A stretch of DNA of 64,000 nt from Desulfovibrionaceae bacterium (GTDB taxonomy: Bacteria > Desulfobacterota > Desulfovibrionia > Desulfovibrionales > Desulfovibrionaceae): NCBI GenBank assembly GCA_009782775.1, contig WRIL01000012.1:1-64000 (forward strand). Direction: 5' to 3'. The notes under the pieces are model-generated. The model was given only the letters and a program-made list of their open reading frames with translations, did not search any database and was not told the DNA's origin. Every line of letters begins with the position of its first letter. Within the stretch, counting starts at the first letter, position 1. This document shows positions 8,940 through 18,559 of this stretch, one piece after another. A program made the position numbers and the translations under genes.

Positions 8940-10478
8940 GTGGGACGGGCCATGCCCCTTCGCGCCCAGGACGCAGATCAGGATGTCCTGGTCGTGTCCG
9001 GGGATCCCCCGGAGCTTATAAAAAACGCGGTCCTGGATCGTCCCAAGACGCTTTTTCGCTATCTGCCCTGGGTTTTTCTGCTGCTGATCTTCGGTCTGGC
9101 GATCTTTCTCTCCGTCATAATCGGAGATCGCGCCCGCGGTTTCATCCTCTCCAAACAATATGCCTTTGCCTCCCTGCTGGCGGAAAATCTCAACCACCAA
9201 ATTTACCGCCGCTTTATCATGCCCACCCTGGTCGGCTTCGGACAGGTGGATTTGAGCCGGCAGGAGCAACACGAACGCTTGGACCAGCTTGTCGAACAGG
9301 CCATTCACGGACTGAATGTGCTGGAACTGAACATCTTTGACCAAAGCGGACTGATCGCCTATTCCACCAATGAAAACCTCACGGGACGCGCCGGCCTGGC
9401 TTCGCCGGCGGTGCATCTGGCCATGGGCGGCGCGAATACGCTCTTCAATCTGGATATAAAAGTCCGGCCCTGGCAGGTTTTCTTTAATCCCAACCTGGAA
9501 GAAGGGGATATCATCCTGCGCGCCACCCATTCCTTGCGGGCGGAAAGCCGCCTGGCCCCCGGCACGGCCGCAGATTCTTCCATGCCGGTGCTGGGCGTGC
9601 TGGAATTCCGGCAGGACATCACCAATGACCTATTGAGCGTGCGGGGGTTCCAATGGAGCATCATCGGCATCACCCTGGTTTCCTGTGGGCTTATCTTCTC
9701 CCTGCTCTTCGCTTTCCTGCGCCGGGCCGAACAGGCCTTGGCCGCCAGGGCTGAAGAAAGGGACCGCTTGCAGACCAGGCTGCACCAAAACGAAAAACTG
9801 GCCGGCATGGGACGGGTCATGGCCGGCATCGCCCATGAAATCCGCAACCCTCTGGGCATCATCCGTTCCAGCGCCGAACTGCTCCTGCGCAGGGTGCGGA
9901 ACGAAGAGGAAAAAAATCCCGGTTCCCTCAGTCCGGACATCCTGCAAGCCATTCACGATGAGAGCCTGCGGCTCTCCAAGACCATGAATGATTTTCTGGA
10001 TTACGCGAGTCCCCGCGCCCCACGCCAGGAAAGCGTGGATTTGGGCGAAGTGATGGATCAGGCTGCGGCCTTCATGCGCTCTGAATTTGAACGCAGGGGC
10101 ATCCGTTTAAGCTGGCTTCCCCCGGAAAAAAGTCTTCTGCTGACCTTGGGCGACAAAGATCTGCTCTACCGGGCCGTCTACAACCTGCTCAGCAACTCCA
10201 TCCAGGCCTTGGAAGGACGGACGAACGGAGAGATCCGCATGGAAGCGGGACGGACGGACAAAGAAATCCGCCTGCGCATCCAGGATAACGGGCCGGGCTT
10301 TGCCCTGCAGGATCGCCGCAGCTACCTGGAACCATTTTTCACCACCAAGACCGGCGGCTCCGGCCTGGGACTGACCCTGGTGGAAAGCATCATCAAAAGC
10401 CACCACGGCCGCCTGGAACTAGACAATACCGATTACGGCGGCGCCTTGGTAACAATCTTTTTCCCCGTAGCCGAGTGA
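8940..10478 (+). CDS. Membrane sensor histidine kinase
   Basis: A 512-residue sensor with two membrane spans (about residues 41-63 and 239-260) flanking a 175-residue periplasmic region, then a HisKA domain with the phospho-acceptor His about residue 299 (AGIAHEIRNPLG). A HATPase domain follows: N box in YNLLSNSIQAL, DNGPGF, GGSGLGLTLVESI. The start is GTG 8940, with AGGAG overlapping the end of pgi; ATG 8952 is an alternative. The sigma-54 response regulator begins 5 bases after its stop, so it is the cognate partner. The layout resembles ZraS/NtrB-type sensors. The signal is unknown. Confidence 0.93.
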   Translation: MGRAMPLRAQDADQDVLVVSGDPPELIKNAVLDRPKTLFRYLPWVFLLLIFGLAIFLSVIIGDRARGFILSKQYAFASLLAENLNHQIYRRFIMPTLVGFGQVDLSRQEQHERLDQLVEQAIHGLNVLELNIFDQSGLIAYSTNENLTGRAGLASPAVHLAMGGANTLFNLDIKVRPWQVFFNPNLEEGDIILRATHSLRAESRLAPGTAADSSMPVLGVLEFRQDITNDLLSVRGFQWSIIGITLVSCGLIFSLLFAFLRRAEQALAARAEERDRLQTRLHQNEKLAGMGRVMAGIAHEIRNPLGIIRSSAELLLRRVRNEEEKNPGSLSPDILQAIHDESLRLSKTMNDFLDYASPRAPRQESVDLGEVMDQAAAFMRSEFERRGIRLSWLPPEKSLLLTLGDKDLLYRAVYNLLSNSIQALEGRTNGEIRMEAGRTDKEIRLRIQDNGPGFALQDRRSYLEPFFTTKTGGSGLGLTLVESIIKSHHGRLELDNTDYGGALVTIFFPVAE

Positions 10479-10482
10479 TCTT

Positions 10483-11862
10483 ATGGGCGAACAGGCGCAT
10501 ATACTGATTTTGGATGACGAACGCAACTACCTGCTGGTCTTGCGAGCCATCCTGGAGGACGCGGGCTACAAGACCACCGGGCTGAATGATCCGGAAAACA
10601 CCCTGGCTTTCCTGGAGGAATCAGAGGTGGATGTCCTGATCACGGATATGAAAATGCCACGGCTTTCCGGCCTGGAAGTGCTCTCTAGGGTGAAAAAAAA
10701 CTTCCCGCATCTGCCGGTGCTGGTAATGACCGCCTTCGGCAGCATTGAAAGCGCGGTGGAGGTCATGAAACTCGGAGCCTTTGACTATATCACAAAGCCT
10801 TTTGCCAACGATGAACTGCTGCTCTCGGTACAGAACGCGGTCAGTCTGGCCAGGGCGCATCTGCGTTACCGCCTGCTTTATGAAAATATGCGGGAACGCT
10901 TTGACCCGCAACAGATCATCATCGGCAAGAGCAAGGGCATCCAGGAGGTCTTCGCCCTGGTGGATCGGGCCGCTCCCAGCCGGAGCAATGTGCTGCTCAC
11001 CGGAGAAAGCGGCACCGGCAAAGAGCTCATCGCCAGAGCCATCCACCTGGGTTCGCCGCGCCAGGGCGGCCCCTTCATCAGCGTAAACTGCATGGCCCTG
11101 AACCCCAGCCTTCTGGAAAGCGAGCTTTTCGGCCATGAAAAAGGATCTTTCACCGGCGCGGTAGCCATGCGCCGCGGACGCTTCGAACTGGCCCACGGCG
11201 GCACGCTCTTTCTGGACGAAATCGGCGAACTCTCGCCGGACCTCCAGGTCAAGCTCCTGCGAGTATTGCAAGAGCGCAGGCTTGAACGGGTGGGCGGCAG
11301 CGAGGAAATTGCCGTGGACATACGTATCGTGGCCGCCAGCAACAAGGATTTGCTCAAGGAGGCGGAAAACAAAAACTTCCGCGAGGATCTTTACTACCGC
11401 CTGAACGTCGTGCATATCCACCTGCCCGCCCTGCGTGAACGCCGGGAGGATATCCCCTTGCTCATCCGCCACTTCGTAGAGAAGATCGCCGCCGAAAACC
11501 AAATGCAGACCAAAGTGTTCAGCCCCGCCGCCCTGAATTACCTCATGGGTTATGAATGGCCGGGAAATATCCGTCAACTGGAAAACATGGTGGAACGCTG
11601 CCTGGTCATGCAGCCCGGTGAGATCATCGATGCCGAGGCTCTGCCTCCGGAAATCCTGGACGAGGAAACCCAGTTCAAAAGCGTGGCCGACCTCCTGCCC
11701 CCTACCCTGGATTTGGCCGAAACCATGGATCGCCTGGAAGCGGTCATGGTGCGCCGCGCCTTAATCCGGGCCGACTTCGTGCAGGTCAAGGCCGCCGAGT
11801 CCTTGGGCATCTCCAAAAGCCTCCTGCAATATAAACTAAACAAATATAAAATCGGGCACTGA
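10483..11862 (+). CDS. Sigma-54-dependent response regulator (NtrC/ZraR type)
   Basis: A 459-residue three-domain activator. The receiver domain has phospho-acceptor Asp55 (VLITDMKMP). The AAA+ domain has Walker A GESGTGKE, the sigma-54 contact loop as GSFTGA (usually GAFTGA) and Walker B LFLDEIGEL. The C-terminal Fis-type helix-turn-helix reads VKAAESLGISKSLLQYKL. It is the output partner of the kinase encoded just upstream and should drive sigma-54 promoters; the targets are not visible here. RecD2 starts 4 bases after its stop, so the pgi-kinase-regulator-recD2 run is probably one operon. The Ala-to-Ser change in the GAFTGA loop is tolerated in many natural activators. Confidence 0.95.
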   Translation: MGEQAHILILDDERNYLLVLRAILEDAGYKTTGLNDPENTLAFLEESEVDVLITDMKMPRLSGLEVLSRVKKNFPHLPVLVMTAFGSIESAVEVMKLGAFDYITKPFANDELLLSVQNAVSLARAHLRYRLLYENMRERFDPQQIIIGKSKGIQEVFALVDRAAPSRSNVLLTGESGTGKELIARAIHLGSPRQGGPFISVNCMALNPSLLESELFGHEKGSFTGAVAMRRGRFELAHGGTLFLDEIGELSPDLQVKLLRVLQERRLERVGGSEEIAVDIRIVAASNKDLLKEAENKNFREDLYYRLNVVHIHLPALRERREDIPLLIRHFVEKIAAENQMQTKVFSPAALNYLMGYEWPGNIRQLENMVERCLVMQPGEIIDAEALPPEILDEETQFKSVADLLPPTLDLAETMDRLEAVMVRRALIRADFVQVKAAESLGISKSLLQYKLNKYKIGH

Positions 11863-11865
11863 GAG

Positions 11866-14199
11866 ATGCCCAAAGCCGGCAAAATCGCGCCCTTGGCCGA
11901 ATTTATGGAAAACCAAGCGCCGGACGTGCTTACGGGAACCCTGGAGCGGGTGGTCTTTCACAATCCGGAAAACGGCTACAGCATTCTACGGATCCGAACG
12001 CGCGGAAAGGAAGACCCGGCCACGGCCGTCGGCGTAATGCCCGCCCCCCAGGCCGGAGTCGGACTCGCGCTACGCGGTTCATGGGGCGAACATCACCGTT
12101 TCGGCCGACAATTCCAATTTAAGTTTTATGAAACCCTGCTCCCTTCCACCACCGAAGGCATCCGGCATTACCTCGGCTCCGGCCTGATTAAGGGCATCCG
12201 CCAGGCCACGGCCAAACGCATTGTGGAACGTTTCGGCGAAGACTCCCTGCGCGTTATGGAAGAAGAGCCGGAACGCCTGGCCGAGATCCGGGGCATCACA
12301 CTCAAGACCGTGCAGGCCATCAGCGCCTCCATGGAGGCGCACAAAAGCATCCGTTCCTTGATCATGTTCCTGCAGCCCCATGACATTTCCACCTCATATT
12401 CCGTGCGCATCTTCCGACATTACGGCCCCGCCTCCATAGAGGTGGTGCGGGAAAATCCCTACCGCCTAGCCATGGATATACCCGGCATCGGCTTTGCCAC
12501 CGCCGATCTGCTGGCCCGCAAACTGGGGGTGCCCCATAACAGCCCCCTGCGGGCCGAGGCCGGAGTGCTCTATACCCTACGCGGCCTGCACAAGGAAGGA
12601 CACGTTTATTACCCCCTGGATGAATTGCTGAAGCAGAGCACCGAAACCCTGGACCTGGACGAAACATCCGCCCGCGAGTCCGTGAATCGGCTCTGGCGCA
12701 CGAATCGGGTGGTTCTGGAAGATCTATACGACGCCAGGGACAATTTACTGCACCGGGCCGTATACCTGACCGCCAGTTACCACTGTGAACAGGGCATTGC
12801 CCGCTACCTACACAAAATTTTGCATTCGCCCAGGACAGACAGCTTTCCCGATGAGCGGGACTGCGTGAATTACGCCTGTTCCCAAAGCCCGGTGGAACTA
12901 GGACAAGAACAGGTGGAGGCCGTACGCTCCAGCCTGCGCGCCAAGATCATGATCATCACCGGCGGGCCGGGAACAGGTAAAACCACGGTAATCAACGCTA
13001 TCATCCGGGTCTTTGAACGCAACAAAAGTCACGTTGTCCTGGCCGCCCCCACCGGCCGGGCCGCCAAGCGCATGGCCGAAACCAGCGGCCGCGAAGCCAA
13101 AACCATCCACCGCCTCCTGGAGTACAGCCCGGCGGAGGAAGGTTTTCTCCGCAATGAACACCACCCCCTGGCCTGCGGCCTGCTGGTGGTGGACGAGGCC
13201 TCCATGCTGGATTCCATCCTGATGTTCCACCTGCTCCGGGCCGTGCCCCTGGGAGCCACGGTCATCCTGGTGGGGGACGTGAACCAGCTCCCCTCGGTGG
13301 GCGCGGGCAACGTGCTGCGCGACATCATGGACGCGGAAATCACGCCGGTGACCGAACTGACCGAGATCTTCCGCCAGGCCGCGGCCAGCGCCATAATTCT
13401 CAACGCCCACCGTATCAACCAGGGAATAGCCCCTTTCCCCCACCCCGAGGACGGGAGCCTGAGCGATTTTTACTTCCTCCGCCAGGAAGACCCGGAGAAA
13501 TGCGCCGAGCTGATCGAAGACCTGGTATGTAGACATATTCCACGCCGCTTCAGCTTGCACCCGGTAAACGAGATCCAGGTACTCAGCCCCATGCACAAGG
13601 GCAGCGCCGGGGCCGCAGCCTTGAACGCCCGCCTGCAAAAAGCCCTGAACCCGCAGACCATCTGTCTGCGCCGGGGGGAACGCCGCTTCTGCCTGGACGA
13701 CAAGGTCATGCAGATTCGTAATAATTACGAAAAAGACGTGTATAACGGGGATATCGGCCGCGTCTGCCTAATTGATCCCGAAGAAAACAGCCTGACCGTC
13801 CGCTTCGATGAAAGCAAAAACGTCTTTTACACCCAGGAGGAATTGGACGATCTGGTCCCGGCCTATGCCATCTCCGTCCATAAGTCGCAGGGGTCGGAAT
13901 ATCCGGCGGTGGTCATCCCGCTACTCACCCAGCACTATATGCTCCTGCAACGCAACCTGCTCTACACCGCGGTCACCCGCGGCAAGCAGTTGGTCGTCCT
14001 AGTGGGATCGCCAAAGGCTGTCCACATGGCCGTGCGCAACAACAAAACCCGCTTTCGCCACACTTGGCTGGCCCAGAGGCTGAACCCGGGAAAAGGCCGA
14101 ACCGGCCATTTGCCGTCTCCGGACGCCATGGGCAAAGACGACCCGGGCTTTGCCTGGGAAACTGTGAGCGATGACGATTTTGGAGACATAAATGAATGA
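11866..14199 (+). CDS. recD2: RecD2-type 5'-3' DNA helicase
   Basis: A 777-residue SF1B helicase of the RecD2 (RecD/TraA) family, acting in DNA repair without RecBC. An N-terminal OB-like region (TGTLERVVFHNPENGYSILR) and tandem helix-hairpin-helix motifs (LIKGIRQATAKRIVERFG, IPGIGFATADLLARKLG) precede the motor. Walker A is TGGPGTGKTT, motif II LLVVDEASMLD, motif III LVGDVNQLPSVGAG. The C-terminal motifs AYAISVHKSQGSEYPAVV and LLYTAVTRGKQ are intact. It starts 4 bases after the response regulator, with no room for its own promoter. Confidence 0.94.
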   Translation: MPKAGKIAPLAEFMENQAPDVLTGTLERVVFHNPENGYSILRIRTRGKEDPATAVGVMPAPQAGVGLALRGSWGEHHRFGRQFQFKFYETLLPSTTEGIRHYLGSGLIKGIRQATAKRIVERFGEDSLRVMEEEPERLAEIRGITLKTVQAISASMEAHKSIRSLIMFLQPHDISTSYSVRIFRHYGPASIEVVRENPYRLAMDIPGIGFATADLLARKLGVPHNSPLRAEAGVLYTLRGLHKEGHVYYPLDELLKQSTETLDLDETSARESVNRLWRTNRVVLEDLYDARDNLLHRAVYLTASYHCEQGIARYLHKILHSPRTDSFPDERDCVNYACSQSPVELGQEQVEAVRSSLRAKIMIITGGPGTGKTTVINAIIRVFERNKSHVVLAAPTGRAAKRMAETSGREAKTIHRLLEYSPAEEGFLRNEHHPLACGLLVVDEASMLDSILMFHLLRAVPLGATVILVGDVNQLPSVGAGNVLRDIMDAEITPVTELTEIFRQAAASAIILNAHRINQGIAPFPHPEDGSLSDFYFLRQEDPEKCAELIEDLVCRHIPRRFSLHPVNEIQVLSPMHKGSAGAAALNARLQKALNPQTICLRRGERRFCLDDKVMQIRNNYEKDVYNGDIGRVCLIDPEENSLTVRFDESKNVFYTQEELDDLVPAYAISVHKSQGSEYPAVVIPLLTQHYMLLQRNLLYTAVTRGKQLVVLVGSPKAVHMAVRNNKTRFRHTWLAQRLNPGKGRTGHLPSPDAMGKDDPGFAWETVSDDDFGDINE

Positions 14200-14330
14200 C
14201 GCGCCCGTTCCTGACGTAAACCTTGTCTAGACACCCATGCTAGCTCTGAATCATGTTCTCATTCTTTAAAAAATCGCGTATGCTGCGCCCTGTGTACAAT
14301 TACTCCGCTGAAAGATGGAGGAAGCCTAAA

Positions 14331-16436
14331 ATGGGAAAGAGCGTATATGTTGCCGCTGCGGAAAGCCAAAGCGGCAAATCGGTGGTCATGCTGGGCATTA
14401 TGCAGCTACTGATGAAAAATTTGCGGCAGGTGGCCATCTTCAGGCCGATCATCGGTCCCCAGACGCAAGGGGAGGATCATGACATTAACCTGCTCAGGCG
14501 GCATTTCAACCTGGATATCCCCTACGAAGATTGCTACGCCTACACCCTGGAAGAGGCCCAGGAACTGATCAACGCCGGGCAACGCACCCTGGTTTTGGAA
14601 ACTATCTTTAACAAATTCAAACAATTGGAAAAAAGATACGATTTTGTTCTGTGTGAGGGCGCTGACCTTTTGAGCCGGGATTCCGCCATTGAATTCGAGC
14701 TGAACATGGAGATTGCCGCGCAGTTAAGCTGTCCCATGGCCCTGGTAGTCAGAGGCGTTGACAAGCAGGCCGATGAGATCCTGGAATCCACCCGCTCGCT
14801 TCTGCACCTTATCCATGAAAAAGGGCTGGATGTGCCCCTTTGCCTGATTAACCGCACCGACATCACCCCGGAGGAACAGGACCGGATCCTGGCCTCCCTG
14901 CGTAGCCGGACATACCCCCATCCGCCGCTTTTCTGCATTTTGCCGGAAGAAACGCGCCTTGGGGCACCCACGATGGAAGATATACGCCGGAGCCTTGACG
15001 GGCTGGTAGTCTACGGGAGCAAACACCTGGATAACCTGGTCGAAGTATTCCTAGTGGCGGCCATGCAGGTGGGCAATTTTCTGCATCGCCTCAAACCGGA
15101 TTGCCTGGTGATCACTCCGGGCGACCGGGAGGATATTGTGCTGGCCTGCCTGAGTTCCCTGCAATCCTCGGCTTTTCCGAAAATATCCGGCATTGTGCTC
15201 AGCGGCGACATTCCCCTGCATGAGAGCATGAAGCTCCTGCTAGAACACTGGACCGGCGCCTGTGTCCCCATCGTGGCCGCCAAAGGGCACACCTTTCAGA
15301 TCGCCAACGCCATCACCAAAACCCGTAACAAAATAGACCCCTCTGACCAACGCAAGATCCACTCCGCCATCGGGCACTTTGAACAACATGTGAACAGCGC
15401 GGAACTGGCCAGGCGTTTTGTGGATCTCAAGTCCACCCGCATTACCCCCAGGATGTTCGAATACAACCTGCTGGAAAAGGCCCGGCAACAAAAAATGCGT
15501 ATCGTGCTCCCCGAGGGGCAGGATGAACGCATCCTGCAGGCCGCCGACGCCTTGTTACGCCGTGGAGTGGCGGACCTGATCATCCTGGGCGACCACGAAA
15601 TGATCAGCCTGGAAGAACGCCGGCTGGGTCTGGACCTAGGGCCAGCCCAAGTCGTCAACCCGGCCTATTTTTCACAGTTGGAAGACTATGTGCGCTCCTA
15701 CCACGAAATGCGCAAACACAAGGGACTGACCTACGAACAAGCCCGGGATATCATCCTGGACCCGACTTACTTCGGAACCATGATGGTGCAGAAAGGCCAG
15801 GCCGACGGCATGGTTTCCGGCGCGGCCAACACCACCGCCCATACCGTCCGTCCGGCCTTTGAGATTATCCGCACCAAAACCGCAGGAGCCACGGTGTCCT
15901 CGGTCTTCTTCATGTGCCTCCAAGACCGGGTGCTGGCCTTCGGCGACTGCGCCGTCATTCCCAACCCCACTCCCCAGGAACTGGCCCATATCGCGGTGGA
16001 TGCCGCGAGGACCGCTGCCATGTTCGGCATTGAACCGCGGGTGGCCATGCTCTCCTATTCTACCGGCAGTTCCGGCAAGGGAGAAGATGTGGACAAGGTG
16101 ATCACGGCCACGGCCCTAGCCAAGCAACTGGCCCCTGACCTTCTGCTGGAAGGGCCGCTCCAGTATGACGCGGCCATTGATCCCAAGGTGGCCAGCACCA
16201 AAATGCCGGACAGTCAGGTCGCCGGCCGGGCCACGATATTTATCTTCCCGGACCTCAATACCGGAAACAACACCTATAAAGCCGTGCAACGGGCCGCCAA
16301 CGCCGTGGCCATCGGCCCAGTGCTCCAAGGTTTGAAAAAACCGGTCAATGACCTGTCCCGAGGGGCCAACGTGGCCGATATCATCAACACCGTGGCCATC
16401 ACCGCCATCCAGGCCCAGCCCGAAAAAACCTCATAG
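14331..16436 (+). CDS. pta: Phosphate acetyltransferase, long form
   Basis: Converts acetyl-CoA and phosphate to acetyl-phosphate, linking carbon flow to ATP. ATG 14331 (701 residues) is preferred over 14253 because GGAGG lies 12-16 bases upstream and MGKSVYVAAAES is the usual start. Order: an N-terminal P-loop domain (ESQSGKSVVMLGI), a DRTGG-like domain and a C-terminal PTA_PTB catalytic domain (LPEGQDERILQAADAL, SGAANTTAHTVRPAFEII, MLSYSTGSSGKGEDVDKV). No acetate kinase gene adjoins it: the next gene converges and overlaps the pta stop by 6 bases. Confidence 0.95.
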   Translation: MGKSVYVAAAESQSGKSVVMLGIMQLLMKNLRQVAIFRPIIGPQTQGEDHDINLLRRHFNLDIPYEDCYAYTLEEAQELINAGQRTLVLETIFNKFKQLEKRYDFVLCEGADLLSRDSAIEFELNMEIAAQLSCPMALVVRGVDKQADEILESTRSLLHLIHEKGLDVPLCLINRTDITPEEQDRILASLRSRTYPHPPLFCILPEETRLGAPTMEDIRRSLDGLVVYGSKHLDNLVEVFLVAAMQVGNFLHRLKPDCLVITPGDREDIVLACLSSLQSSAFPKISGIVLSGDIPLHESMKLLLEHWTGACVPIVAAKGHTFQIANAITKTRNKIDPSDQRKIHSAIGHFEQHVNSAELARRFVDLKSTRITPRMFEYNLLEKARQQKMRIVLPEGQDERILQAADALLRRGVADLIILGDHEMISLEERRLGLDLGPAQVVNPAYFSQLEDYVRSYHEMRKHKGLTYEQARDIILDPTYFGTMMVQKGQADGMVSGAANTTAHTVRPAFEIIRTKTAGATVSSVFFMCLQDRVLAFGDCAVIPNPTPQELAHIAVDAARTAAMFGIEPRVAMLSYSTGSSGKGEDVDKVITATALAKQLAPDLLLEGPLQYDAAIDPKVASTKMPDSQVAGRATIFIFPDLNTGNNTYKAVQRAANAVAIGPVLQGLKKPVNDLSRGANVADIINTVAITAIQAQPEKTS

Positions 16437-17213
16437 GTCCGTCCAGGGCCGGACCGGCTGTTTCTCCGATAAATACTTCCAATATTTCCGAGGCATGCAC
16501 CGCTGCTGTTGGCGCTGATTCAGGCGTTCGCGCACAGCGCAGGCCGCGAAATAACTTTGCCATAGCCGCTGCAAAAACCTTTCGCCTTCCTCCAGCAAAT
16601 CCGGACGCAGACCTCCGTCACACAGCAGAGCCTCATCCACGGTAAAATCCCTGAAACCGCTTTTATCCCAAAATACGCCGTAATGCCGAACGGTATCATA
16701 GATGGCCCATGCCTGTCCCGCCAGACGCCCCGCGAAGTGCCTCTTCAGCAGCGGCAACAGGTTATGCCTTGGCTCAATCACCGCGAAATAGACCCCTTGC
16801 CCGGTTTTCTGAAAGCGCACAAAACCGGCGTAACGCTCCGCCTCACGGCCAATCTTGCGGGCCAGACGCCAGACCGCCAGCACATCTGGATCCCCCAGAT
16901 CCTTCTCCGTCCGCCCGCCGCTGTCCAGAGCCTTGTGCAGATAGCGAAAAAGCAGATCCTCGCTCCCTGTCTCTTCCGAAAGCCAGGCCATAAGGATCTG
17001 TTGCAATCCCTGGCGCGTCAGCTTGCGGCACAAGGATCTGAATACCCGCTCAACCTTGTCCGGACGCGTCTCCACCTGGTGCGCCCCCGGCGCGGCCAGG
17101 GCCGCCAACTCGCCCGAACCGCGCAAATGATCCGGAAAACGTTTCAGAATATAGGCGTCGTAAATCGCGCTCAACAAGCCTTCAAAAGTCTGATCGTAAA
17201 TAAAAATCACCAT
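16431..17213 (-). CDS. TIGR03915/DUF4130-type putative DNA metabolism protein
   Basis: A 260-residue protein of the family that is almost always paired with a radical SAM protein and is sometimes fused to a uracil-DNA glycosylase. Seen are the start MVIFIYDQTFEGLLSAIYDAY, the central FRYLHKALD and RFQKTGQGVYFAVIEPRHNLLP, and a C-terminal MPRKYWKYLSEK typical of the family. Start 17213 is favoured over 17222 because it removes MPP before the conserved VIFIYD. The partner gene lies immediately upstream on the same strand. The chemistry is not established; a role in repair or modification of DNA bases is inferred from the fusion partner. Confidence 0.83.
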   Translation of the reverse strand: MVIFIYDQTFEGLLSAIYDAYILKRFPDHLRGSGELAALAAPGAHQVETRPDKVERVFRSLCRKLTRQGLQQILMAWLSEETGSEDLLFRYLHKALDSGGRTEKDLGDPDVLAVWRLARKIGREAERYAGFVRFQKTGQGVYFAVIEPRHNLLPLLKRHFAGRLAGQAWAIYDTVRHYGVFWDKSGFRDFTVDEALLCDGGLRPDLLEEGERFLQRLWQSYFAACAVRERLNQRQQQRCMPRKYWKYLSEKQPVRPWTDL

Positions 17214-17265
17214 AGGCGGCATCCTTGGGCAGGCTCCGCTCCCCTGGCTCCTCCGCCAACGGGAC

Positions 17266-17340
17266 TCAGGCCCTTTGGAAACCCATTAATGGGGCTTGGA
17301 GGGCACGCCCCCAAGCTGGATTTGGGGCGGCAGCCCCGCT
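17266..17340. repeat. Copy of a dispersed intergenic repeat overlapping the radical SAM 3' end
   Basis: Contains CCCTTTGGAAAC (17271-17282) and the palindrome-like GGGGCGGCAGCCCC (17324-17337). The same two elements occur at 57271-57282 and 57234-57246 beside hisI. It appears to be a short intergenic element that has become part of the radical SAM coding end. Confidence 0.4.
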
Positions 17341-18540
17341 TTCTTCTCCCAAAAGCAAGGAGCGGACTTTGTCCGGGCCGAGGCTGTGAATATCGGTGGA
17401 GTGGCTCTCTTCCAGGAAAAAACGGGCTCTTTTCATCACAACGCCCAATTTGGCGAGGTGTTCCGGGTGAAGTTTGCGGCAGCGGCGGGCGGCGAGGATG
17501 CGCTTGGCCGATTCCGGCCCCAGGCCCGGGACGCGCAGGAGTTCCCGGTAGGACGCCCGGTTGGGGTTAAGGGGAAAAAATTCCGGGTGGCGCAAGGCCC
17601 AGGCGCTTTTGGGGTCCAGGTCCAAATCCAATTGCGGGTGAGGGTCATCAACAATTTCGCCGACCTGGAAGTGATAAAAACGCATAAGCCAGTCCGCCTG
17701 GTAGAGCCGGCGCTCACGGCGCAAGGGCGGCTCACTGAGGGCGGGCAGACGTGAATCATAGGCATTCACCGGGATAAAGCCGGAATAATAGACCCTTTTA
17801 AGCCCGGCACGCTGATAGAGCAGGGAAGAGAGGCGCAGAACATCCTGATCGTTTTCGTTGCTGGCGCCGATGATCAACTGGGTGCTTTGTCCGGCCGGGG
17901 CAAAGGCCGGACCGCGGCCGGCCGGACTTTCCGCCAGTTTATCGCGGATCAGGCGCATGGGCGCATATATGCTCTGATGATCCTTATCCGGGGCCAGCTT
18001 TTTCAGGTTTACGGCCGAAGGGATTTCCACATTCACACTCAAGCGGTCGGCCAGGCTCCCAGCCTGTAAAACGAGTTCCGGGCTGGCGCCTGGTATGCAT
18101 TTGGCATGGATGTATCCGGTAAAACGGTATTTGCCGCGCAGGAGACGCAAGGTGCGGACGATCCCTTCCATGGTGTCGTCAGGGCTACGATATACGCCCG
18201 AACTCAAAAATAGGCCCTCGATGTAATTACGCCGGTAAAATTCCATGGTCAGCCCGGCCAGTTCCTCGGGATTGAAGACTGCTCTGGGCAGATCGTTGCC
18301 GGCCCGGTTGAGACAGTAGGCGCAGTCATAGCGGCAATAGTTGCTGAGCAGCACCTTGAGCAGCGAAATGCAGCGCCCGTCATCGGCAAAGGAGTGGCAC
18401 ACCCCCCAGGAGGAAACGCTCCCCAGGCTCCCCGGCCATCCTTCCCGGCGGACTCCGCTGGAGGCGCAAGAGACGTCATATTTGGCGGATGCGCCCAGTA
18501 TTTGCAATTTTTTAAGGGTTTTTTCCGTGATCATGTTCAT
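17266..18540 (-). CDS. Radical SAM protein, putative DNA modification/repair (TIGR03916 type)
   Basis: A 424-residue radical SAM enzyme. The [4Fe-4S] motif is CX3CX2C at residues 69, 73 and 76 (SNYCRYDCAYCLNRAGND). Other cysteines near residues 25, 48 and 57 may bind a second cluster. The C-terminal part holds a helix-hairpin-helix DNA-binding motif (LLRVPGLGPESAKRIL) that supports action on DNA. It is co-directional with the DUF4130-type gene across a 50-base gap. The last 25 or so residues are encoded by a GC-rich dispersed repeat near 17270-17340 and may be a non-conserved read-through tail. Confidence 0.85.
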   Translation of the reverse strand: MNMITEKTLKKLQILGASAKYDVSCASSGVRREGWPGSLGSVSSWGVCHSFADDGRCISLLKVLLSNYCRYDCAYCLNRAGNDLPRAVFNPEELAGLTMEFYRRNYIEGLFLSSGVYRSPDDTMEGIVRTLRLLRGKYRFTGYIHAKCIPGASPELVLQAGSLADRLSVNVEIPSAVNLKKLAPDKDHQSIYAPMRLIRDKLAESPAGRGPAFAPAGQSTQLIIGASNENDQDVLRLSSLLYQRAGLKRVYYSGFIPVNAYDSRLPALSEPPLRRERRLYQADWLMRFYHFQVGEIVDDPHPQLDLDLDPKSAWALRHPEFFPLNPNRASYRELLRVPGLGPESAKRILAARRCRKLHPEHLAKLGVVMKRARFFLEESHSTDIHSLGPDKVRSLLLGEESGAAAPNPAWGRALQAPLMGFQRA

Positions 18541-18559
18541 TTATATAAACAAACCTGAC

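Noticed and set aside
14253-14330. 26-residue N-terminal extension of phosphate acetyltransferase
   Set aside because: ATG 14331 has the ribosome site and the conserved family start; the upstream segment is non-conserved leader.
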